DNA of 30,182 nt from Christensenella sp. UBA5327 (lineage in GTDB: Bacteria > Bacillota > Clostridia > Christensenellales > Aristaeellaceae), in contig DHQX01000002.1 in the NCBI GenBank assembly GCA_002411105.1, forward strand, positions 17,271 to 47,452, in the 5' to 3' direction. Made by a program: the position numbers and the translations under genes. The notes under the pieces were generated by a model. The model was not told where the DNA came from. It saw nothing but the letters and a program-made list of their open reading frames with translations, and did not search any database. This document shows, one piece after another, positions 23,601 to 30,182 of this stretch; the stretch's first letter is position 1; every line of letters begins with the position of its first letter.

Positions 23601-24164
23601 ATGGACCGCAAGAAGAAACATGCCAAGCAGGAAGACAGCCCCGTTCCCCAGGAGGGCGCTGAGATGGCGCCGGAGACTGCCGAGGAAACCCGGCCTGTGG
23701 ACCAGACGGCGCTGATGGCGGAGTTGGAAGCAGCCCGCGCCAAGCAGGATGAGTACCTGAACATGGCCCAGCGCGTGCAGGCGGAGTTTGACAACTACCG
23801 CAGGCGCAACCGCCAGGTGGCATCGGAGAGCTTTGACGACGGCGCCCGCGCCTTCATCAAAACCATCCTGCCGGTGGTGGACAACCTGGACCGCGCCCTG
23901 ATGGTGGAGCAGGATCAGGAAGACCCGCTGTACAAAGGCGTTGTCCTGGTGCAAAAACAGCTCATCGATGCGCTGAAGGCCCGCGGGGTAAACGAGATCT
24001 CCCGCCTGGGGGAAACCTTTGACCCGAAGCTGGAGGACGCTGTCGCCCAGGGCGCGTGTGAGGAAGGGGCGCCGGGCACCGTGTGTGACGTGGTGCTCAA
24101 GGGCTACCAGATGGGCGAGAACGTGCTGAGGCACGCAATGGTACGGGTGGTTCCCGACCTTTGA
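23601..24164 (+). CDS. grpE: Nucleotide exchange factor GrpE
   Basis: A 187-residue co-chaperone that releases ADP from DnaK. It starts at ATG 23601 behind TTGGAGGAAA. An acidic, variable N-terminus precedes a long coiled coil (LMAELEAARAKQDEYLNMAQ, VQAEFDNYRRRN) and the C-terminal beta domain (FDPKLEDAVAQG ... VLKGYQMGENVLRHAMVRV). It lies 15 bases after hrcA and 50 before dnaK. Codon use is of the GC-rich left-hand type. Confidence 0.96.
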   Translation: MDRKKKHAKQEDSPVPQEGAEMAPETAEETRPVDQTALMAELEAARAKQDEYLNMAQRVQAEFDNYRRRNRQVASESFDDGARAFIKTILPVVDNLDRALMVEQDQEDPLYKGVVLVQKQLIDALKARGVNEISRLGETFDPKLEDAVAQGACEEGAPGTVCDVVLKGYQMGENVLRHAMVRVVPDL

Positions 24165-24214
24165 TATAGATTTTATTCAGAAAGAAACGCACAAGCGTAT
24201 GGAGGAAATACACA

Positions 24215-26131
24215 ATGGCTAAAATTATCGGAATTGACCTGGGCACCACCAACTCTGTTGTCGCCGTCATGGAAGGCGGCGAACCGGTTGTCATCCCCAA
24301 CTCTGAAGGTGCCAGGACCACGCCGTCAGTGGTTGCATTCACCAAGGATGGCGAGCGCCTGGTGGGACAGATCGCCAAGCGCCAGGCCATCACCAACCCG
24401 GACCGCACCATCTCCTCTATCAAGCGGAAGATGGGCACCGACTATAAAATTTCCATCGACGGCAAGAACTACACCCCCCAGGACATCAGCGCGATGATTC
24501 TGCAAAAGCTCAAGCAGGACGCGGAAGCGTACCTGGGCGAGAGCGTGACCCAGGCGGTCATCACCGTGCCCGCGTACTTCTCCGACTCGCAGCGCCAGGC
24601 CACCAAGGATGCCGGCCGCATCGCGGGCTTGGAAGTGATGCGCATCATCAACGAGCCCCCCGCAGCCTCCCTGGCCTACGGCCTGGACAAGGAGCACAGC
24701 CACAAGATTCTGGTCTACGACCTGGGCGGCGGCACCTTCGACGTGTCCATCATCGAAATGGGCGACGGCGTGCAGGAAGTTCTTGCCACGGCCGGAAATA
24801 ACCGCCTTGGCGGCGACGACTTTGACAAGCGCATCATGGACTGGATGATTTCCGAGTTTAAGAAGGAAAACGGCATTGACCTTTCGGGCGACAAAATGGC
24901 TTTGCAGCGTTTAAAGGAAGCTGCCGAAAAGGCAAAGATTGAGCTCTCCAGCCAGACTTCCACGCAGATTAACCTGCCGTTCATCACGGCAGATGCAAAC
25001 GGCCCGAAGCACCTTGACATGACTCTGAGCCGCGCAAAGTTTGAGGAACTGACCGCAGACCTGATTGAAAAAACAGAAAGCCCGGTCAAACAGGCCCTTT
25101 CGGATGCAGGGCTCTCTTTCAATGATATCAGCAAAATTCTCATGGTCGGCGGTTCTTCGCGCATGCCCTGTGCGCAGGAGCTTGTCAAGAAACTGTCCGG
25201 CAAGGAACCCTTTAAGGGCATCAACCCGGATGAGTGTGTCGCCATTGGCGCCTCGCTTCAGGCCGGCGTGCTCGGCGGCGAAGTACAGGGCCTCCTGCTT
25301 CTCGATGTCACACCGCTTTCACTCGGCGTTGAAACCCTCGGCGGCGTTATGACAAAGATTATCGACCGCAACACAACCATCCCGACCAAGAAGAGCCAGA
25401 TCTTCTCAACTGCGGCAGATGGCCAGACCTCCGTTGAAATCAATGTTCTACAGGGCGAACGTGAATTTGCACGCGACAATAAGCAGCTCGGCATTTTCAA
25501 GCTGGACGGCATTGCCCCGGCGCCGCGCGGAATCCCGCAGATTGAAGTATCTTTCGATATTGATGCAAACGGCATTGTAAATGTGTCCGCAAAGGACCTC
25601 GGCACCGGCAAACAGCAGAAGATTACAATTTCCTCCAGCTCCAACATGAGCAAGGAAGATATTGATAAGGCTGTAAAGGAAGCCTCAAAGTTCGAGGCGG
25701 AAGACAAGAAGCGCCGCGAAGCGGTTGACCAGAAAAATGAGTCTGAAAATCTCTGCTACAGTGTCGAAAAGCTTATTAAGGACAGCGGCAGCAAGATTTC
25801 CGACAGCGACAAGACTGACCTTAACGCAAAGACTGCCGCTGTCCGCGAAGCGATGAAAGGCGACAATGCTGACGACATCAAGTCTAAGACAGAAGATCTG
25901 AAGAAAGCTATGTATGCCGTGAGCGAAAAACTCTACAAGAATGCTGCACCACAGCAGCCACAGCAGCCACAGCAGCCACAGCAACCACAGCAACCACAGC
26001 AGCCGCAGGGGCCGTCACAGCAGGCGAATCCACAGCAGAACAGTCGGAATACCGGTTCGTCAACCGATGCTAACGGCAACACCGTCTATAATGCCGAGTA
26101 TCACGACGTTGACGATAAAGACAAAAAGTAA
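24215..26131 (+). CDS. dnaK: Chaperone protein DnaK (Hsp70); composition switches inside the gene
   Basis: A 638-residue Hsp70. The ATPase domain begins MAKIIGIDLGTTNSVVAV and includes VYDLGGGTFDVSI and MVGGSSRMP. The substrate domain follows (LLDVTPLSLGVETLGG), then a helical lid and a tail with six P-Q-Q repeats. The tail lacks the common EEVD-like end and finishes with VDDKDKK. The frame is intact. Hand count of leucine codons: in codons 1-188, 8 of 10 are CTG; in codons 189-375, 6 of 25, the rest mostly CTT and CTC. Alanine GCC/GCG falls from 14 of 17 to 8 of 16. The two parts therefore probably derive from different genomes joined near 24.78 kb. Confidence 0.95.
   Translation: MAKIIGIDLGTTNSVVAVMEGGEPVVIPNSEGARTTPSVVAFTKDGERLVGQIAKRQAITNPDRTISSIKRKMGTDYKISIDGKNYTPQDISAMILQKLKQDAEAYLGESVTQAVITVPAYFSDSQRQATKDAGRIAGLEVMRIINEPPAASLAYGLDKEHSHKILVYDLGGGTFDVSIIEMGDGVQEVLATAGNNRLGGDDFDKRIMDWMISEFKKENGIDLSGDKMALQRLKEAAEKAKIELSSQTSTQINLPFITADANGPKHLDMTLSRAKFEELTADLIEKTESPVKQALSDAGLSFNDISKILMVGGSSRMPCAQELVKKLSGKEPFKGINPDECVAIGASLQAGVLGGEVQGLLLLDVTPLSLGVETLGGVMTKIIDRNTTIPTKKSQIFSTAADGQTSVEINVLQGEREFARDNKQLGIFKLDGIAPAPRGIPQIEVSFDIDANGIVNVSAKDLGTGKQQKITISSSSNMSKEDIDKAVKEASKFEAEDKKRREAVDQKNESENLCYSVEKLIKDSGSKISDSDKTDLNAKTAAVREAMKGDNADDIKSKTEDLKKAMYAVSEKLYKNAAPQQPQQPQQPQQPQQPQQPQGPSQQANPQQNSRNTGSSTDANGNTVYNAEYHDVDDKDKK
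24760..24850. other. Composition breakpoint, possible chimeric join
   Basis: Codon preference changes from CTG/GCC-dominated to CTT/CTC/GCA-rich around here, and the new style continues through dnaJ and all genes to the right edge. The encoded sequence is a highly conserved Hsp70 ATPase segment, where reads or contigs of two species could be joined without breaking the frame. The exact point cannot be fixed from sequence alone. Confidence 0.65.
25949..26002 (+). repeat. Six tandem 9-bp units encoding Pro-Gln-Gln in DnaK tail
   Basis: Units read CCACAGCAG or CCACAGCAA and code for six consecutive P-Q-Q triplets, followed by a related PQG. A low-complexity linker in the disordered C-terminal tail, prone to length variation by slippage. 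Confidence 0.9.
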
Positions 26132-26202
26132 AACCGGATGAATCTGCATTGGTGGAACTGGAGGCAGAAATCCGGAGCATCTAAAAATTAAGTTTTCGCT
26201 AA

Positions 26203-26255
26203 GGCCTCTCAAATGAGGCCAGGCACCGCAGGGCAGCCAAAAACGACTGCCCTGC
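26203..26255 (+). promoter_or_regulatory. Two hairpins in the dnaK-dnaJ gap
   Basis: GGCCTC/GAGGCC (26203-26208, 26215-26220) and GCAGGGCAG/CTGCCCTGC (26228-26236, 26247-26255) lie one after the other in the 151-base gap. The second is followed by only a short T stretch (ATTTT near 26262), so partial termination or mRNA processing between dnaK and dnaJ is possible. No new promoter was recognised. Confidence 0.5.
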
Positions 26256-26282
26256 GCGTGTGATTTTCGGGGGTGATTGTGC

Positions 26283-27446
26283 TTGGCTGAAAGCAAAGAC
26301 TACTATGAGGTAATGGGCGTACCAAGGAACGCCACCGACGGAGAAATTAAAAAAGCATACCGTGAGCTTGCAAAGAAGTACCATCCGGACCTTCACCCGG
26401 GTGACAAGGAAGCGGAGGCGAAGTTTAAGGAAGTCAACGAGGCGTATGAAGTCCTGTCCAATAAGGAAAAGCGTGCGCGCTACGACCAGTTCGGCCAAGC
26501 AGGCGTTGACCCCAATTTCGGCGGTGGAGCTGGCGGCAGTCCGTTCACCGGCAATATTAATATTGACGATATTTTTAACAGCGTATTTAATGACTTTGGG
26601 TTCGGCGGCTTTGGGGGAATGGGCGGCACCAGTGTCCACCACACCTCCAGTAATATGCCGCGCCGTGGCAGTGACAGTGAAACTTCCGTCACCATCAGCT
26701 TTGAAGAAGCTGCAAAAGGCTGTGTCCGCACAATCCGGTACGAGCAGGTGGATCTCTGCGGAACCTGCCATGGCACCGGCGCACGGAATGGTGCCGTGCG
26801 AACCTGCCCGCAGTGCGGCGGGACAGGGCAAGTCCGTATCAGCCAGCGTACGCCGTTTGGCCTGGTTCAGACAACCCGTACCTGCGACAAATGCGGCGGC
26901 TCCGGCAAGGTAGTCGACAGCCCTTGTCCAGACTGCGGCGGTTCCGGCAGGGTTCGCCGTTCATGCAATATTGAAATCAATATTCCCGCAGGCATCGCCG
27001 ACAGCCAGGTGCTGAACGTCAGCGGCAAGGGCAACGCCGGGACAAACGGCGGGCCAAGCGGCGACCTGCACGTCCTTGTGAGCGTGCGCCCGCATCCGCT
27101 TTTTGAGCGCCGTGGAAATGATGTCTGGTGCGAAATGCCCATTACATTTGCCCAGGCTGCGCTTGGTGCAGAAGTCGTTGTGCCGACGATTGACGGCAAA
27201 GTAAGTTATATGGTTCATCCGGGAACTCAACCCGACGATGTATTCAAGCTGCGCGGCAAGGGAATCCCAAAGCTCGGCGGCCACGGACGCGGAGATCAGT
27301 ACGTCCGCATGACGGTCGAGGTCCCGAAGAACCTTTCCGCAAAGCAGAAAGAGCTTTTGCAGGAATTCGAGGGAATTGGGGAAGATAAAAATTATCAGAA
27401 GCGCCACAATTTTTTTGATAAACTTAAGGAAATGTTCGGCGAATAA
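26283..27446 (+). CDS. dnaJ: Chaperone protein DnaJ (Hsp40)
   Basis: A 387-residue type I Hsp40 that stimulates DnaK ATPase. The start is TTG 26283 (MAESKDYYEVMGV), with GGGGGTGA at 26269-26276; TTG 26277 would be too close to that site. It has a J domain with HPD (KKYHPDLHPGD), a Gly/Phe-rich stretch, and four zinc motifs CGTCHGTG, CPQCGGTG, CDKCGGSG and CPDCGGSG. The C-terminal substrate domains follow. Codon use is of the right-hand (CTT/CTC, GCA) type. It is the last gene of the operon and is followed by a terminator. Confidence 0.96.
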   Translation: MAESKDYYEVMGVPRNATDGEIKKAYRELAKKYHPDLHPGDKEAEAKFKEVNEAYEVLSNKEKRARYDQFGQAGVDPNFGGGAGGSPFTGNINIDDIFNSVFNDFGFGGFGGMGGTSVHHTSSNMPRRGSDSETSVTISFEEAAKGCVRTIRYEQVDLCGTCHGTGARNGAVRTCPQCGGTGQVRISQRTPFGLVQTTRTCDKCGGSGKVVDSPCPDCGGSGRVRRSCNIEINIPAGIADSQVLNVSGKGNAGTNGGPSGDLHVLVSVRPHPLFERRGNDVWCEMPITFAQAALGAEVVVPTIDGKVSYMVHPGTQPDDVFKLRGKGIPKLGGHGRGDQYVRMTVEVPKNLSAKQKELLQEFEGIGEDKNYQKRHNFFDKLKEMFGE

Positions 27447-27471
27447 AAAGGATAAAGTATTTGCCATAAGT

Positions 27472-27508
27472 AAAAGCACCCTGCGCTGAAAATGCGCAGG
27501 GTGCTTTT
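27472..27508. terminator. Bidirectional terminator between dnaJ and the DUF975 gene
   Basis: A perfect 15-base-pair stem: AAAAGCACCCTGCGC (27472-27486) pairs with 27494-27508 across a seven-base loop, ending in T runs on both strands. It serves both convergent genes. Confidence 0.93.
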
Positions 27509-27530
27509 GTCTCCTTTGGGAAAAGAAAAA

Positions 27531-28280
27531 TTATGCAATCTTGCCAAACTCAGCTGGGGAAACAGCGCCGCAGCGGATGATGCGGTCACGCATGAAAATA
27601 TACAGTTCCGTAAATGTTGCTTTTTGGTAAGCGAAAATCATTGCGCTCGCAGCAATGGATGCAAGGCTGGCAATCGGCCATAGGAGCCAGGAAAAAAGGC
27701 TGAGCACAATGCCCGCCAGAAGGAACCAGCCGAAAAAGGAAAGGTACAGCACAAAAATTTCGCCTTTTTCACCGTTTGTCATCATACTGCTGATTTGCCT
27801 TGCGCGGTCTCCCGGCATGGTCGGATTATCTGCGAGGATAAACGGAACCATGGTATATTTAAGGCCTTCGACGATGCCGGGGATAATGAGCGCCAGGGAA
27901 CAAAGAAAAACAATCAGCGCTGTCGTCAGCATCCCGGTAATTGTGCTGCTGTAGCTGTCGGTAAAACCGGTAAACATGATGCCGATGTCCGTCTGGCCAA
28001 AGCGGTTTGCAAGGAAAAAGCGTGACACACCGACAATAAGTGGAAGCCCTATAAAAATAAAAAGCAGAATTGCCGGAATCGTGTACCAATGGAATGACAC
28101 CACATTTTCAAAAACTGATTTCGGTGACAACAGATCGATCCCTTTTGTGCTGAAAGATTTAGAAAGGCTAAACATATTAACAATCAGACTGTTAATCAGG
28201 CAGACGGCAAATGCTCTCCAGTACTTGTCACCGGAAAGCGCCATTTTTGCGTTTTCCTTCAGGACGACTCTGTCCCACAT
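27531..28280 (-). CDS. DUF975 family membrane protein
   Basis: A 249-residue integral membrane protein with about five to six hydrophobic segments. The N-terminus has the DUF975 opening (LKENAKMALSGDKYWRAF), and the central stretch LALIIPGIVEGLKYTMVPF fits the family. It starts at ATG 28280 with AAGGGGAA upstream. The role of DUF975 is unknown; it is common in low- to mid-GC Clostridia. A single-gene unit with its own promoter. Confidence 0.88.
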   Translation of the reverse strand: MWDRVVLKENAKMALSGDKYWRAFAVCLINSLIVNMFSLSKSFSTKGIDLLSPKSVFENVVSFHWYTIPAILLFIFIGLPLIVGVSRFFLANRFGQTDIGIMFTGFTDSYSSTITGMLTTALIVFLCSLALIIPGIVEGLKYTMVPFILADNPTMPGDRARQISSMMTNGEKGEIFVLYLSFFGWFLLAGIVLSLFSWLLWPIASLASIAASAMIFAYQKATFTELYIFMRDRIIRCGAVSPAEFGKIA

Positions 28281-28362
28281 GGTTGATTTCCCCTTTCCAT
28301 AATTCGGAGGTGTGCAGCCGCACCCGTTTTATCCCTTTCATGTGTATTGAATGGCTACCGTC

Positions 28363-28391
28363 ATTATACTGGATTTCCATGCAAAGGACAA
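28363..28391 (-). promoter_or_regulatory. Promoter of the DUF975 gene
   Basis: On the minus strand, TTGTCC (28386-28391) and a perfect TATAAT (28363-28368) are 17 bases apart, giving a leader of about 75 bases. Confidence 0.5.
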
Positions 28392-28435
28392 TCTTTTTGC
28401 GGGATTTTCCCGAATTTCCGACAGGCGTTGGAATT

Positions 28436-29221
28436 TTACCCGGCAATAGAATAAAGCCACCGAGCCAGCAGGCCGCAGGCGTAAATAACTGGCTGGTGAA
28501 ACAGGTAAATTGCAAGTGCATGGCGTCCAACCCAAGAGAGTTGCGGCACTGAGGAGCGGTACATAAAAGCCGGAAATTTCCCCGCCTTTGCCAGCTTGCC
28601 GACCCATACTCCTGCCGTATAAACAAAGATCCAGGGCAGCATTGGAAAATAGTCAGCACTGACAAATTTATCGTTATGGAACCCGAGCGGTGCAAACCAG
28701 TTTTCCGCATAAAGCCCCTCCGGAAGGCGCACTGCAAACGGGTACCCTGGGCCGAGCAGGCCATCCTGGACATGACGTGTCAGCAGAAACATCGCAGCAC
28801 AGGCAAGAACTGGCCACCATGAAAATGGCTCTCGGTCAAGCGCCGGTTTCACTAGGCCCGTCAGCACCATACAGGTTGCAAGGAAATGAAGCACGCCAAA
28901 GATAATCCGGTCATTCGGTACAACCAGCCATGTTACAAGCGTGACACCCATTGCAAAAGCGAAAAGTTTCAGCCCGCGTACAAGGTTTGAGTGGGAAAGG
29001 TTGCATGCAATGCCTGAGATAAACATGAAAAGTCCGGCAAAATATGGTTCAGCCACCATAAAAAAGCTAAAAAAGTAGACACCCGCTTCCCCGCCGAACA
29101 GGTAGCCTTCTGTATAAAACGCATGGTAACAGACCATACAAAATACGGCAAATCCGCGCAGCTCGTCCAGAAACCAGATTCTACCGTCTTTCCTGATGCT
29201 GGCAGAATGATATCCCGTCAT
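28436..29221 (-). CDS. DUF1624 (heparan-alpha-glucosaminide N-acetyltransferase-like) membrane protein
   Basis: A 261-residue protein with six to seven membrane segments. Family signatures are WFLDELRGFAVFCMVCYHAF at the N-terminus and FPMLPWIFVYTAGVWVGK later. Relatives are multi-pass acyltransferases that move acetyl groups across the membrane onto sugars; the substrate here is unknown. The start at ATG 29221 is chosen because the -10 on this strand (29274-29279) excludes the ATG at 29287; the ribosome site is not ideal (GGGGGA 11-12 bases away, or AGAGG adjacent). It is divergent from the HAD gene. Confidence 0.83.
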   Translation of the reverse strand: MTGYHSASIRKDGRIWFLDELRGFAVFCMVCYHAFYTEGYLFGGEAGVYFFSFFMVAEPYFAGLFMFISGIACNLSHSNLVRGLKLFAFAMGVTLVTWLVVPNDRIIFGVLHFLATCMVLTGLVKPALDREPFSWWPVLACAAMFLLTRHVQDGLLGPGYPFAVRLPEGLYAENWFAPLGFHNDKFVSADYFPMLPWIFVYTAGVWVGKLAKAGKFPAFMYRSSVPQLSWVGRHALAIYLFHQPVIYACGLLARWLYSIAG

Positions 29222-29272
29222 TCCTCTGCATTCCCCCTGAAAGCTCCCGCACAGCAGGCGCACTAATGGATT

Positions 29273-29307
29273 TATTATAGCATACAAAGCAGGGGTATGC
29301 TATAATA
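29273..29307. promoter_or_regulatory. Divergent extended -10 promoters forming a 13-bp inverted repeat
   Basis: TATTATAGCATAC (29273-29285) and GTATGCTATAATA (29295-29307) are perfect complements with nine bases between. Each arm is an extended -10 element (TGCTATAAT) for its own direction: left for DUF1624 and right for the HAD gene. Good -35 boxes are lacking. Polymerase could occupy only one side at a time, or a dimeric repressor may bind the repeat. Confidence 0.7.
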
Positions 29308-29337
29308 GATGCAAATTCAAAAAACGGAGGGAACCGA

Positions 29338-30039
29338 ATGGCGGAAACAAAACAAACAAAGGGAATCACCATGATGCAGGTTACGCCGGCATACCGTGCC
29401 ATCCTGTTTGATCTTGACGGTACACTGACAAATTCCGGTCCTGGAATCATGGATTCGGTCCGCAAGACACTTGCCGGGATGGACAAGCCTGCACTTTCGG
29501 AATCCGGCCTCCGAAAATTTATTGGGCCGCCGCTTTCCACCAGTTTTCGGACATTCTGCGGCATGAACGAGGAAGAAACGGCCGATGCCATTCGCCGCTA
29601 CCGCCTGATTTACCGAGGTGGCAATATTTTTAACGCTTCCGTCTATCCCGGCATCCCGAAACTGCTTACCGCCCTCCGCAGGGCTGGTGCATTTCTCGCT
29701 GTGGCAACCTCCAAACCGGCCTCCATGACAAAAGACGTGCTGAATCATTTTGGGCTGATGCCTTATTTTGATTTCGTTTCCGCAGCAGATGAGAGCGAGC
29801 GCAGCCGGACAAAGGATACCATTATTCTTCCCGCTGTTAAGGCTGCCGAATGTTCCCCTGCACAGGCCATTATGATTGGGGATACCTGTTTTGACGCGCA
29901 AGGTGCCCGCCTTGCGGGGACGTCTTTTATCGGTGTCCTGTACGGTTTCGGCAGCGAAGCGGAAATGCGGAAAGAAGGCGCGGAAAAATTTGTCCGCCTG
30001 CCTGCTGAACTGCGGCCGATGCTGATTGACAACGGCTGA
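29338..30039 (+). CDS. HAD-family hydrolase, phosphoglycolate phosphatase-like
   Basis: A 233-residue subfamily IA HAD phosphatase. Motif I FDLDGTLTNS has Asp25 (nucleophile) and Asp27. A helical cap follows (~residues 35-100). Motif II is VATSKP, motif III is Lys159 and motif IV is MIGDTCFDAQGA. This pattern is shared with Gph-like phosphatases and nucleotidases. It starts at ATG 29338 behind CGGAGGG; a second in-frame ATG at 29371 is possible. The -35 of the next promoter overlaps its end. Confidence 0.92.
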   Translation: MAETKQTKGITMMQVTPAYRAILFDLDGTLTNSGPGIMDSVRKTLAGMDKPALSESGLRKFIGPPLSTSFRTFCGMNEEETADAIRRYRLIYRGGNIFNASVYPGIPKLLTALRRAGAFLAVATSKPASMTKDVLNHFGLMPYFDFVSAADESERSRTKDTIILPAVKAAECSPAQAIMIGDTCFDAQGARLAGTSFIGVLYGFGSEAEMRKEGAEKFVRLPAELRPMLIDNG

Positions 30040-30054
30040 AGAACGCGTTATGAT
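30026..30054 (+). promoter_or_regulatory. Promoter driving the TPP riboswitch transcript
   Basis: A perfect TTGACA (30026-30031) and TATGAT (30049-30054) are 17 bases apart. The -35 lies in the last codons of the HAD gene; transcription would start just before the riboswitch. Confidence 0.75.
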
Positions 30055-30070
30055 AAGAGTAAACCGAATA

Positions 30071-30158
30071 ATGGGGTGCTGGGTATTCCCGGCTGAGAGG
30101 GCACGGAACGACGTGCTAAACCCTACTACCTGATCTGGATAATGCCAGCGTAGGAAAT
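30071..30158 (+). ncRNA. TPP (thiamine pyrophosphate) riboswitch aptamer
   Basis: The conserved blocks of the THI box are present in order: ATGGGGTGCT, the pyrimidine-sensing CTGAGA (30093-30098), AAACCCT, then ACCTGATCTGGATAATGCCA and GCGTAGG. Thiamine pyrophosphate binding represses the downstream gene. The expression platform and controlled gene lie beyond the window, so whether it acts on transcription or translation cannot be seen. Confidence 0.95.
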
Positions 30159-30182
30159 TTCCAAAACGGTATCAAAACGCTC

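Noticed and set aside
25949..26002. Tandem repeat considered as a CRISPR-like or mobile repeat
   Set aside because: It is in frame in dnaK and encodes Pro-Gln-Gln units without spacers.
24215..26131. dnaK considered frameshifted or broken at the composition switch
   Set aside because: The frame is continuous and the ATPase and substrate-binding motifs are intact on both sides; only codon style changes.

Overview
The window looks like Bacillota (Clostridia-type) DNA. It has Gram-positive hallmarks: strong AGGAGG ribosome sites, a CIRCE-controlled hrcA-grpE-dnaK-dnaJ heat-shock operon, a VanW-family wall protein, an rpsF-ssb-rpsR operon, DUF975 and a TPP riboswitch. No rRNA, tRNA, CRISPR array, insertion sequence or phage gene was recognised. 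The assignment to Clostridia is inference from gene content, not from a search.

The left four fifths (1 to about 24.8 kb) is GC-rich with strong CTG/GCC/GCG codon bias. It opens with a truncated VanW-family gene and a TetR regulator. A three-gene transcription unit follows (CHAP wall hydrolase, a GMP-synthase-like protein that has lost its catalytic residues, a double-GNAT protein), then a purple-acid-phosphatase-like exported enzyme. After a bidirectional terminator comes a UMF1-type MFS transporter, and then a replication origin with DnaA boxes in front of dnaA. dnaA is not followed by dnaN. On the opposite strand lie an ECF sigma factor coupled to an unrecognised 400-residue protein and a small overlapping gene, then rpsF-ssb-rpsR and pckA. 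The next stretch carries radC, a YdcF/SanA-like protein, type I asparaginase, a mycothione-reductase-like flavoprotein, a 73-residue small protein, a DUF362 protein, a Gfo/Idh/MocA oxidoreductase and an aldo/keto reductase.

The heat-shock operon starts at 22.46 kb with a sigma-A promoter, a DnaA-box match and a perfect CIRCE operator, followed by hrcA, grpE, dnaK and dnaJ. Codon use changes abruptly inside dnaK near 24.78 kb. Everything to the right (rest of dnaK, dnaJ, DUF975, DUF1624, HAD phosphatase, TPP riboswitch) has a lower-GC, CTT/CTC/GCA-rich style. The simplest reading is that two related genomes were joined in a conserved stretch of dnaK, either by assembly or less likely by recombination. 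Linkage across about 24.8 kb should not be trusted without read support.

The most interesting biology is the GMP-synthase-like pseudoenzyme in its wall-hydrolase/acetyltransferase operon, and the ECF sigma unit with an unrecognised repeat protein and an overlapping 47-codon gene. The window ends on a TPP riboswitch whose controlled gene lies outside.
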